This document shows, in pieces, positions 47,417 through 55,970 of a DNA stretch of 64,000 nucleotides. The stretch's first letter is position 1. Each line of letters begins with the position of its first letter. The DNA lies in contig CAITNS010000078.1 of the NCBI GenBank assembly GCA_903893815.1, forward strand, positions 30,010-94,009. The letters are read 5' to 3'. Source of the DNA: an uncultured Bacteroidota bacterium. Lineage in GTDB: Bacteria > Bacteroidota > Bacteroidia > B-17B0 > Aurantibacillaceae. The notes beneath the pieces are model-generated. The model was not told the origin of the DNA. It made no database searches and worked only from the letters and a program-made list of their open reading frames with translations. The position numbers were made by a program, and so were the translations under genes.

Positions 47417-50400
47417 TTCCTATACTTCTTAAAATTCTCTGCTTGCTCAAATATCTCTTTATATACTTCGTCACGGTCAACCGGAGGGTAGCCACTTTCA
47501 GCTAGTAGTATAATCAAGTCAACTTTTAATTCTGCCTTAAGGTCATCACGTTTGCTCCAATCAGTGTATTTAGCTTTGTCGTCAACTACATCTTTAACTT
47601 TTTGTGCTAACGGAATTAATTTTTCATCGGGGTAAGCAAAATCGTATTTTTTAGCCAGGGCTTTTAAAATATCGTAAAATGCTTTTTCTTCAAAGTCAAT
47701 TCCCATGTCTTTGAATGAATCCTTTTCCTTTTTTAAAGCATAATACAATTCAATAATTTCATCAGTAAACTCTTCCAAAACTTCACTTCGTAATACATCC
47801 GACTCTTTACGTTCATTGTATTTTTCTATCAGCATTTGCATACGTTTAGAAAAATCAACGCCCATCATTTTGTTTACTTTCCTGATATCATCAATTGCCT
47901 TTGCTAATAGTTTTTGAAGGAGTTTTATTTTAGTATTTGGTAATTTGATTTTATCCAACTTAGCCAAATAATCTTCGTCAAAAATATCTACTTGGGTTTC
48001 GTTTTCTTCGCCTAGTTTAAATATTTCCTGTACACCTTCGCTTTCGATTGCTTCTTTAATCATTTCCTTAACCCGTGTATTCATCTGTGCGGTGTCGGGG
48101 GCTGTGCCTTTGGTTAATTTAAAAACAATTGAACGAACTGCTAAATAAAAATGGACATGATCTCGTTCATCTTGACTAAATGCATCACTTCCTAAACATA
48201 TATCGTAAGCTGTTTTTAAACGTTTAGTTAAGTACATAAAACGTTTTTCAAGTTCTTGTGTTACCTGAGCAAACTCTGCTGCTAAATTCAAAGCATGGAG
48301 TTGTTCTAATGCAGAGCCTTTAAAGTATTTTGTTGTATCGAACTTATGAAATATTTTTGCCAACAAATCCAAATGGTCTTTTACTACTATAACTGATTGT
48401 TGTATGTCTTCAAAGTTTTGGCTATCGGCTTTGTTATATTGTGCCAATGCTAAATTCATTTGTTTTTTAATACCAATGTAATCAACTACTAAACCTTTTT
48501 CTTTTCCCTCAAATTTTCGGTTTACCCTCGAAATAGTTTGAATTAAATTATGGCGTTGAATTGGTTTGTCAATGTACATTGTATCTAAAAAAGGAACATC
48601 AAAACCCGTCAACCACATATCAACTACAATGGCAATCTTAAAGTTTGATTTTTCAATTTTAAATTGTCTGTCTAACTCCTGCCTGTCAAATTTAGTACCC
48701 AGTAATTTATAAAGAACTTCATCGTCATCTTTGCCGCGAGTCATCACCATTTTGATGCGTTCCATTGGCTTAATTTCTTTCTGTTCTTTTTCTGATAGTT
48801 CTGCGCCTTCTTCACACACTTTTACTTCCGCCCACTCTGGTCGTAGTTCAATTACATTTTTGTAAAACTCGAATGCAATTTGCCTACTACTACAAACAAA
48901 CATGGCTTTACCTTTTATAGTTGCGCCTTCTGCAACACGGTTTTCATAATGTGTTACAAAATCTTTTGCTAAATCTTTTAAACGACCAGGATCACCAATA
49001 ATGGCATTCATTTGTGCCATCGCTTTTTTACTTTCTTCTATTTGATGTTCATTACTTCCATCTTCAGCACAACGGTTATAATAATCTTCAATCTCTTCTA
49101 ATTTTCTATTATTTAGCAATACTTTGGCAGCACGACCTTCATATACAATGCGGACAGTGATTTCATCTTTTACGGATTCAGTCATTGTATAGGCATCAAT
49201 AATTTCTCCAAACACATCCAGTGTTGCATCTATGGGAGTGCCTGTAAAACCAACATAAGTAGCGTTAGGTAATGAATCATGCAAGTATTTAGCAAAGCCA
49301 TAACTTTTAGTCACGCCTTTATCTGTTACTCTTACTTTTTGGTCTAAGTTGGTTTGACTCCGGTGTGCTTCATCCGAAATACAAATCACATTTGTTCTAT
49401 CGGTTAATAGCTTAGTATCTTCTGTAAACTTATGTATAGTGGTTAAAAATACACCACCGCTATTTCTACCTTGTAATAGTTCACGCAATTGAGAACGACT
49501 CTCCACACTAATAACTGTATCATCTCCAATAAATCCTTTAGCATTGGTAAACTGACCTGATAATTGATCATCTAAATCTGTTCTATCAGTAATTAAAACG
49601 ATGGTTGGACTAGAAAAGTATGCGCTCTTCATTAATAAACGAGTTAAGTAAAGCATCGTAAAACTTTTACCACATCCAGTAGCCCCAAAGTACGTTCCAC
49701 CTTTACCGTCTCCATCTGGACGTTGATGTAATTTTATGTTTTCAAATAATTTAGTAGCTGCATAATATTGCGGATAACGACATACTATTTTTTCGTTCTT
49801 TTTAGAGCTATCAGGCAAGTAAATAAAGTTGTGAATAATATCACGTAAACGCTTACGGCTAAACATTCCTTGCACCAATGTGTAAAGCGATTCTATTCCA
49901 TCTACTTCGTTTGCCAAGCCTTCTATTTTACGCCAAGCATAATAAAATTCATAAGGTGCAAAGTAAGAACCTGCTTTATTGTTAACTCCATCACTAATTA
50001 CACAAAAAGCATTGTATTTAAATAATTCAGGTATATCTCTTTTGTAACGAACAGTTAATTGTATAAAGGCATCATGTATTTTAGCTTCTTCTCGAATAGC
50101 ACTTTTAAATTCAAATACTACCAAGGGCAAACCATTAATATATAAAATACCATCAGGTATGCGCTTTTCGTAACCGACAATTTCAAGTTGGTTAACGAAT
50201 TTATAGATGTTGGTATCTTTGCCATATAGCTCTGAGTTTTCGGCAACAATGGTATTTAAGAATTTTTCATCCGGTTGATTATAATTACCTATGTCATTAT
50301 AATTAATCAATTGAATGTAAAGGTCTTTTTTGCTTCGGTCTTCGCGCTTTAATAAAAAGCCGTCACAAACTAATTTCATGAAGGCTTTATTACTATCATA

Positions 50401-50628
50401 TAAATCAGAAGCCGGTAATCTTTCTAAATCACGAATAATACTTTCAATTTCTGAAACAGTAATTCCGTCTGCATGATATTGTTGTAGTAAAAAGTTTTTC
50501 AAATCCTCTTTAATCAACACTTCTTCTGGTGCACGTTTTATTGATTGTCCAAATAAGTGGGGGATTCCTTCCTTACCTAAAAGCTCTATAAAAGCCTGCT
50601 CTAATTGTGATTCAGTAAATTTACTCAT
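47413..50628 (-). CDS. hsdR: Type I restriction enzyme, R subunit
   Basis: The motor and nuclease subunit of a type I restriction-modification enzyme. The start at 50628 (MSKFTESQLEQAFIELLGKE) overlaps the previous gene by 8 bp and fits family N-termini; the longer frame to 50646 adds six codons. Its 1071 residues show the nuclease motif RIPDGILYINGLPLVVFEFK, Walker A FGATGCGKSFTMLYL, DEAH box ISDEAHRSQ, GFTGTPIDATLD and motif VI region QTISRVNRKFEGKEKG. All helicase motifs look intact. It is separated from hsdM and hsdS by three genes (RT, AbiH and AlbA-type). Confidence 0.95.
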   Translation of the reverse strand: MSKFTESQLEQAFIELLGKEGIPHLFGQSIKRAPEEVLIKEDLKNFLLQQYHADGITVSEIESIIRDLERLPASDLYDSNKAFMKLVCDGFLLKREDRSKKDLYIQLINYNDIGNYNQPDEKFLNTIVAENSELYGKDTNIYKFVNQLEIVGYEKRIPDGILYINGLPLVVFEFKSAIREEAKIHDAFIQLTVRYKRDIPELFKYNAFCVISDGVNNKAGSYFAPYEFYYAWRKIEGLANEVDGIESLYTLVQGMFSRKRLRDIIHNFIYLPDSSKKNEKIVCRYPQYYAATKLFENIKLHQRPDGDGKGGTYFGATGCGKSFTMLYLTRLLMKSAYFSSPTIVLITDRTDLDDQLSGQFTNAKGFIGDDTVISVESRSQLRELLQGRNSGGVFLTTIHKFTEDTKLLTDRTNVICISDEAHRSQTNLDQKVRVTDKGVTKSYGFAKYLHDSLPNATYVGFTGTPIDATLDVFGEIIDAYTMTESVKDEITVRIVYEGRAAKVLLNNRKLEEIEDYYNRCAEDGSNEHQIEESKKAMAQMNAIIGDPGRLKDLAKDFVTHYENRVAEGATIKGKAMFVCSSRQIAFEFYKNVIELRPEWAEVKVCEEGAELSEKEQKEIKPMERIKMVMTRGKDDDEVLYKLLGTKFDRQELDRQFKIEKSNFKIAIVVDMWLTGFDVPFLDTMYIDKPIQRHNLIQTISRVNRKFEGKEKGLVVDYIGIKKQMNLALAQYNKADSQNFEDIQQSVIVVKDHLDLLAKIFHKFDTTKYFKGSALEQLHALNLAAEFAQVTQELEKRFMYLTKRLKTAYDICLGSDAFSQDERDHVHFYLAVRSIVFKLTKGTAPDTAQMNTRVKEMIKEAIESEGVQEIFKLGEENETQVDIFDEDYLAKLDKIKLPNTKIKLLQKLLAKAIDDIRKVNKMMGVDFSKRMQMLIEKYNERKESDVLRSEVLEEFTDEIIELYYALKKEKDSFKDMGIDFEEKAFYDILKALAKKYDFAYPDEKLIPLAQKVKDVVDDKAKYTDWSKRDDLKAELKVDLIILLAESGYPPVDRDEVYKEIFEQAENFKKYRK

Positions 50629-52150
50629 GACCAATTTTATTATCAATTATGTATTTCATAACGCCTCCAATAGGTGTAACGAAATATTTTTGTAATGGGC
50701 TATTGGGAACTTTAGGTAATGTTCTTGCAATCGCTTTTATTTCTAGTAAAGGTTCAATATGCTTCTTAAAATTATCGTTATGTTTCTTTAATCCCAAACA
50801 CTTTTCTTGAATCTCTTTATTTGATTTAGGCGAATTTACGAACTCAAGTATTTTTATTTGCTCCTCTGTTAAACTATTCGCTTGGTTTAAATATTTGTTA
50901 ATTTGCTTTTCCGTAGGCTTTATGAAGAATACATCAGCCAAACTTTTAGCAAGCCTATTAAGCTCATCTTTTGAAATATGACTCAAATTGAATTTAACAT
51001 TTAATGGTTTTTTAACTAGGTCGGTAACTAGGTCGTTAGCTTGGTCGGTAACTAGGTCGCCGACTAAGTCGTTTACTGGGGCAGCACTAGGAAATGTCAT
51101 TCTTAAAAAGTTAGTGGAAAACTTAAAACAATCCTTTGAGTAATTCTCTAATATACGAGGTACGCCCGAACCTAAATGCTCAACCAAATTTAGGTCTTTG
51201 TAAATGCGCATAATTTCCTTATTGCGAGGAACGGAATACCCTTCAAAAAATTCATCATGACTTAAGCCTTCAGGTAAACCACCGGCAGAAGTAATTTCTA
51301 TTCTATCTGCAAAAAATTCAAATTTAGGTGGAACTTCAGCGGTATAATCATTATGCACAAAAGCATTAATAACAGCTTCACGTAAAGCAATAGGATCCCA
51401 CAAACGTTTATTACCTCTTTCTTTAGAAGTAATTTTAGTAATAGTTTTGTTTTCTAAATCTATTTTATCCAACACTTGTTTAGTAGCTTTTATAATAGAA
51501 CAATTACCATACTCATTACTCTCAACTAAATTAACACGTGTTGTTCCTTTGTATTTTGCAACCTTAATAGAAGTACTATTTTTATCAGCCATTAAATAAG
51601 CTGCATAATTGTAATCTCCACTTTCAGTTAGTAACTCCAAATTAGCTGCAAACCGAGCGTTTAATTTAATGCCCGTTTCATCATAATAAATTTTGATTTG
51701 CTCAAACTTTAAATCTTGCTTATTGGATTTAATTTTACTGATAGAGTTACGGGTACGTTTAGCAAACAATGCATCAATCATTTTTTGTGGCATAGGATCG
51801 GCAGCTGTGCCAATGCGAATAAAACAACCGCGCTCCGACATACCTTGCCTTTTTATGTAATAAGGTTTTTCGGGGCCACTGGCAATGGTGATTTTAATAA
51901 CATCTTTACCGCTATGGGTTTCATTTATTACATCAAACAAACCCATACACGATGGGTGAATGTTGTTTTTTAAACGGTCTTTTATTTTAAGCATATCGCC
52001 ATCAGTATCTGTAACGCCAACCGCCTTGCCTTTTTTATCAATACCAATAAACATAACACCACCCTCGTTGTAATTTAAAAAAGCAATAGTTTCTTTTTCT
52101 AAATCTTCGGTTAGCTCTTGTTTTAGCTCTATGCGGTTTGTTTCTATCAT
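50621..52150 (-). CDS. AlbA/Schlafen-type ATP-binding protein
   Basis: A 509-residue protein. The N-terminal AlbA_2/Schlafen-like domain is clear: MIETNRIELKQELTEDLEKE, then AFLNYNEGGVMFIGIDKKGK, and a HATPase_c_4-like middle domain with LREAVINAFVHNDYT, RIEITSAGGLP and EHLGSGVPRILENY. The C-terminal half has a tandem run of a four-residue unit (DLVG, DLVT, DQAN, DLVT, DLVK) and two winged-helix-like parts. Such genes are often embedded in type I restriction loci, where their role is unproven; regulation or RNA cleavage have been suggested for relatives. It overlaps hsdR and lies 9 bp after AbiH. Confidence 0.85.
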   Translation of the reverse strand: MIETNRIELKQELTEDLEKETIAFLNYNEGGVMFIGIDKKGKAVGVTDTDGDMLKIKDRLKNNIHPSCMGLFDVINETHSGKDVIKITIASGPEKPYYIKRQGMSERGCFIRIGTAADPMPQKMIDALFAKRTRNSISKIKSNKQDLKFEQIKIYYDETGIKLNARFAANLELLTESGDYNYAAYLMADKNSTSIKVAKYKGTTRVNLVESNEYGNCSIIKATKQVLDKIDLENKTITKITSKERGNKRLWDPIALREAVINAFVHNDYTAEVPPKFEFFADRIEITSAGGLPEGLSHDEFFEGYSVPRNKEIMRIYKDLNLVEHLGSGVPRILENYSKDCFKFSTNFLRMTFPSAAPVNDLVGDLVTDQANDLVTDLVKKPLNVKFNLSHISKDELNRLAKSLADVFFIKPTEKQINKYLNQANSLTEEQIKILEFVNSPKSNKEIQEKCLGLKKHNDNFKKHIEPLLEIKAIARTLPKVPNSPLQKYFVTPIGGVMKYIIDNKIGHE

Positions 52151-52159
52151 AATATAAAA

Positions 52160-53176
52160 CTATGGATTTGTTAAAAGTGTTTGCATACTAACTAGATCAA
52201 ATTGTTTTTCATTTAATCCCAATTCAATTAATTTTTGTTTTCTATCCTCTATATCTTTGGGACTATAATACGAAACAGTCCATTTAGCACTTTGATTATT
52301 AATAGAATCAACAATTTTTACAAAATAAGGTTGATCCACATTAGATAAAGAATGTCCTATAACGAATATATTTTCAATAGCACTTAACTTAGAAAAAAAA
52401 TTAGAATTACTATTAATTATTTCTTTTGTTGATTTGTGGGATCTTTCAAAGTAAGTCAATAACTCATCTTTACCGGAGTCGTATGAGTAATCATAATCTT
52501 CACCAATCCTTTGTTCCCACTCATACAATTCCTCTTTTGACAATCCTTCGGGTGGAATTGGAGCTTTGGGTTTAAATTCATTAGGATCGGTGCCATGACC
52601 TAAAATTAATAATTCATCTGAGTTAGCTCTATTGTGGATATATAGAATTTGAGAACCTTTTATTTCGTAATATTTTTCAAGTGTATTTGTATAATTAAAA
52701 TTTAAGAATATAGCGTCTGTCTTAACATTTAATTTTTTATCTGAAATATCAGCAGGTAATTTCACATTCAATATAAATTCTTTAAATACTTTATATAACT
52801 TTTCCGTTAAATCATCTACAATCTGTTCCATTACTTGTTGATAGGTGTGTAAATCTCTATCTCTAAAATCATCACTTGCTATATCTGGAAGGAAATCGGT
52901 ATTTTCATCTAAGATATATTCGAAGTCTAAGTTTGCTAATGCATTTTCAAAGTCAGCCCACTGCGAGTCGTAATAAGTATCGTCATCATCAGAATCTAAA
53001 GTAGGAAGTCCATAGTATTCTATTAAATTGTCATATAATAGGCTATATTTTTCCTTTAAAAACAGTCCAAATGATTGATACTTTGTATCTAAACCATGAT
53101 GTAAATCAAAACCATTGCCAATTATATATAATGTTTTATTGGTAGTTGCCATTGAGTTTATTAGTTTATTATCCAT
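52160..53176 (-). CDS. AbiH-family abortive infection protein
   Basis: A 338-residue protein of the AbiH family, first known from lactococcal phage resistance. The signature start is TLYIIGNGFDLHHGLDTKYQ, followed by a phenylalanine-rich segment, FLNFNYTNTLEKYY near residue 165, IHNRANSDELLILGHGTD and a closing IFVIGHSLSNVDQPYF. The mechanism is not established. The Met at 53152 is an alternative start that matches the family N-terminus. It lies between the RT and AlbA-type genes, 12 bp after the end of the RT frame extension. Confidence 0.88.
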   Translation of the reverse strand: MDNKLINSMATTNKTLYIIGNGFDLHHGLDTKYQSFGLFLKEKYSLLYDNLIEYYGLPTLDSDDDDTYYDSQWADFENALANLDFEYILDENTDFLPDIASDDFRDRDLHTYQQVMEQIVDDLTEKLYKVFKEFILNVKLPADISDKKLNVKTDAIFLNFNYTNTLEKYYEIKGSQILYIHNRANSDELLILGHGTDPNEFKPKAPIPPEGLSKEELYEWEQRIGEDYDYSYDSGKDELLTYFERSHKSTKEIINSNSNFFSKLSAIENIFVIGHSLSNVDQPYFVKIVDSINNQSAKWTVSYYSPKDIEDRKQKLIELGLNEKQFDLVSMQTLLTNP

Positions 53177-53188
53177 AATATTTGCTTA

Positions 53189-53326
53189 TTAAAATGGTAA
53201 ATCAATAATAGGTTCAGGAATGTTTTCGTCTAACACTGCATTATCAATAAATGAAATACCGGCCTCTTTTAATTGAGCAAATTCATCTCTAAGATCTCTT
53301 TTTTCTAATACTTCATATATAAATAA
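53189..53326 (-). other. In-frame continuation of the RT frame beyond a TGA
   Basis: After the RT stop (TGA, 53327-53329) the same frame stays open for 45 codons to TAA at 53189-53191: LFIYEVLEKRDLRDEFAQLK, EAGISFIDNAVLDENIPEPI, IDLPF. Reading TGA as Trp gives a natural-looking junction (NFDNYWLFIYEV). It has no start codon of its own, and fills the otherwise empty gap before abiH. Most likely the RT gene was one 517-codon gene with a nonsense change. Confidence 0.7.
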
Positions 53327-54742
53327 TCAATAATTATCAAAGTTAGGATTTATGTTATAGTGCTTCGCTTTTGTAATAAAAGGTGTAATATCATGGCCAT
53401 GTTTTTTGCAGTATATATATGTTATGAGCATAAATATACAATCATCACTATTTAAAGCTTTTTCACTAATATTCTCAATACTTAATTCAAAATCATATTT
53501 AAGAGCAAAGAATACACCATAAATACAAGGTTCGAAAGAGCTTCTTGATAGTCCATATTCAATTAAATCATTAGACATATTTTTAATGTGTACTTTTTCA
53601 ACGGAAAATGCACTGAAAAGATATTTATCTAAAAGTTGAACTAAGTATGGGTATATTAATACTAAATGATGTATTCTGTTTATGTATTGACTTAATGTGT
53701 ATGATGTTATTTGTTTTGAAGATAAGATCTTTATAGCATAATTTAATATCTCAAGTTTACTTTCTTTATCCTCATGCATTAATTCCAATGCAATGTCTAA
53801 ATAAGAAAATACTTCTCTCGTCTTAATTTTAATACTGGAGTTATTTTCATCAGAAAATAAATATCTCTTGAGGGTTCTTAACCACTTTTTTTCTGAATTT
53901 AATGGAAGGTTTAATATTTCGGTTTTCTTATGATTTAGTGTCAATTCGAATTTTTTCAATTCAACTGAAAGGTCAATTAAAAATTTATCAGCTTTATCAA
54001 TACTATCTACATAACACTGATAATCATCAATGAATCTGATAAATTTATACCCTTTATCGTATAATTTTTTATCTACTACTATTAAAATAATTTCGGAAAT
54101 TAAATTTGATACATGAGGCCCAATTAAAACACCATTGGTTTCACCATTTTTTATAATGCGTAGATACTCATCTAGTTTGTTATACCACTCATTTTTAAAT
54201 CTAGGAGCAGTTTTAAGTTTCGCTTCGTCTTTTCCAATTAATGCCCAAGGAACTGAATGAGAATAAATACTAGGAAAACAATTAGAAATATCAGCATGAA
54301 CGATATAGTTTGATTTTATTAATAAGTCATTTTCGGGCCATCCGTCATCTTCGAAATTTTTATAGTTCATCTCAAAAATCGATTCACTATGTTCCATTTT
54401 TCTAACATGAACTCTGCTTATTTTATGTCGTTGGTTCTCAGTATTTACTCTAACATGTTCCTTTACGGCATCCCAGTTGTCTTTTATGTGAGAACAAAGT
54501 TGAGCATAAGCAAATGGATTTGGTATTGCAAGTTGGCGAGGTATATTTATATTTCTTATATTTTCATATCTGATATAATCGCGCCATTTTAAACTTGTAG
54601 AAGGATTTGTTTTATAATATTCATAGAAAAATTTGCTTGTCACAAATGGGGGTAACTTGGCATTAAATAATCCGTGTCCTAATAATCCTTCATAAATCTC
54701 ATTTGGATTGATTTCGTTAATATTATTAAAGTAATCCTTCAT
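53327..54742 (-). CDS. Abi/UG-type reverse transcriptase (defence-associated), probably truncated
   Basis: A 471-residue reverse transcriptase of the abortive-infection/unknown-group class, not group II intron or retron. Motif A is YIVHADISNCFPSIYSHSVP, motif B NGVLIGPHVSNLISEII, motif C KFIRFIDDYQCYV with both catalytic Asp, motif D LTLNHKKTEIL. The C-terminal 180 residues are helical, like the alpha-repeat domains of AbiA, AbiK and several DRT proteins. It starts 1 bp after hsdS (54740-54742) and ends at a TGA beyond which the frame continues for 45 codons. I cannot assign it to a specific DRT type. Its place inside an hsd operon suggests defence as a shared role. Confidence 0.82.
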   Translation of the reverse strand: MKDYFNNINEINPNEIYEGLLGHGLFNAKLPPFVTSKFFYEYYKTNPSTSLKWRDYIRYENIRNINIPRQLAIPNPFAYAQLCSHIKDNWDAVKEHVRVNTENQRHKISRVHVRKMEHSESIFEMNYKNFEDDGWPENDLLIKSNYIVHADISNCFPSIYSHSVPWALIGKDEAKLKTAPRFKNEWYNKLDEYLRIIKNGETNGVLIGPHVSNLISEIILIVVDKKLYDKGYKFIRFIDDYQCYVDSIDKADKFLIDLSVELKKFELTLNHKKTEILNLPLNSEKKWLRTLKRYLFSDENNSSIKIKTREVFSYLDIALELMHEDKESKLEILNYAIKILSSKQITSYTLSQYINRIHHLVLIYPYLVQLLDKYLFSAFSVEKVHIKNMSNDLIEYGLSRSSFEPCIYGVFFALKYDFELSIENISEKALNSDDCIFMLITYIYCKKHGHDITPFITKAKHYNINPNFDNY

Positions 54743-54743
54743 T

Positions 54744-55970
54744 TTAATTTTCTATAGTTGCAAGTTTAGACAAAATCAAATCTTTTAATTTCTGACAAGT
54801 GTATGTGATACTTGCTGTGTTAATTAGACTCTTGTTTATTGCCTTCATTTTTTGATGAAACATTTTTAAAACATCTTCAGTTGGCTTATATATTTTGATT
54901 ATCTCAAAATCTGATTTGTTTAGCATTGGCATCGTAGATCCACCAACTGCCATGCCTTTTAAATCTTTTGCAATTGATTTCAAATGATAATATAAATAAT
55001 CCGAATAAATCTCTTTGAAAACTACTATTGAATTCATTTGTTGATTAGTAATACATTCATCGCTTGCTAGAGCAACCTTTCCCATATCGGAGCCTATACA
55101 TGTAACAATCACCGATCCTGAAGGCAATATTTTATTTTTCAATATGTTTACACCTGATTCGGATAAAATGCGATTTGAGTGCAAAATATATTTATAAATA
55201 GCATTGAAGTCCCCCGGAGTTACAAATTGCATTTTAGTACCATAATGTTCTGGATTTTCACTTGAAGGTGTTTTGCCCGTTACAATTCTTCCAAAGCTTT
55301 GTAATTGATAAGGCACCCAACCTTTAGGAATCTCTTTTTCCAACTCTTCATCAAATACTATTTCCCCGCCAAATGATTTATATGGGTTCCCTTCTCCGTT
55401 AGGAAATTCAAAATCGACAAACCATTGCTTATAAATTGTCTGAGCAGTTTCTTCCAATTTTTGGCAAAGCTGATCGTTTAAATTAATGCGGTTTACAATA
55501 GCGTTGTATTCTTTTACAATTTCTTTCTGTTTTTCAATACTCGGTACAGGTAATTCTGTATTGCACATTTCTTCCCATCCGAAAATTTCTCTTGCACTTC
55601 CATGTGACATAAAACGCGCGTAACGATCAAATTCTGGTCTACGAAACCACATCATTAAATACTCCGGTAATAATTGATTTATATCAACAATCTCAAAAGG
55701 AGTATAAGCTTGTGAAACAATTGCCTCCTCAAAATTTTCTAACAATGCTATGGAGATTTTATCACCATTACGTGAAGTCACTGGTCCATATGCAAATTGT
55801 TTCCGTTTAACAATTTTATAGGTCGACATATCTGTCCCAATAGTATTAGCAATGGAAGGTTTAAATTTCTTCTCAATACTAACACCAAGAAGTAAAGCAA
55901 CCTTCATATTGACATCACGATTATTAACTTCTCTTATGTATTTACCAAGTTTTTTATAATTTGATTTCAT
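54744..55970 (-). CDS. hsdS: Type I restriction enzyme, S (specificity) subunit
   Basis: A 408-residue DNA-recognition subunit with two target recognition domains and two conserved helices. The first TRD spans about 1-150, the spacer helix EKQKEIVKEYNAIVNRINLND, then QLCQKLEETAQTIYKQWFVD, and the second TRD about 215-390, starting EIPKGWVPYQLQSFGRIVTG. IPKGW and KQWFVDFEFP are standard landmarks. The recognition sequence cannot be predicted. Its start overlaps the end of hsdM by 17 bp. Confidence 0.94.
   Translation of the reverse strand: MKSNYKKLGKYIREVNNRDVNMKVALLLGVSIEKKFKPSIANTIGTDMSTYKIVKRKQFAYGPVTSRNGDKISIALLENFEEAIVSQAYTPFEIVDINQLLPEYLMMWFRRPEFDRYARFMSHGSAREIFGWEEMCNTELPVPSIEKQKEIVKEYNAIVNRINLNDQLCQKLEETAQTIYKQWFVDFEFPNGEGNPYKSFGGEIVFDEELEKEIPKGWVPYQLQSFGRIVTGKTPSSENPEHYGTKMQFVTPGDFNAIYKYILHSNRILSESGVNILKNKILPSGSVIVTCIGSDMGKVALASDECITNQQMNSIVVFKEIYSDYLYYHLKSIAKDLKGMAVGGSTMPMLNKSDFEIIKIYKPTEDVLKMFHQKMKAINKSLINTASITYTCQKLKDLILSKLATIEN

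Noticed and set aside
53327..54742. Group II intron or retron identity for the RT in the hsd operon
   Set aside because: There is no maturase or endonuclease domain, motif C is FIDD without the retron NAxxH and VTG motifs, and no msr-msd repeats flank it.
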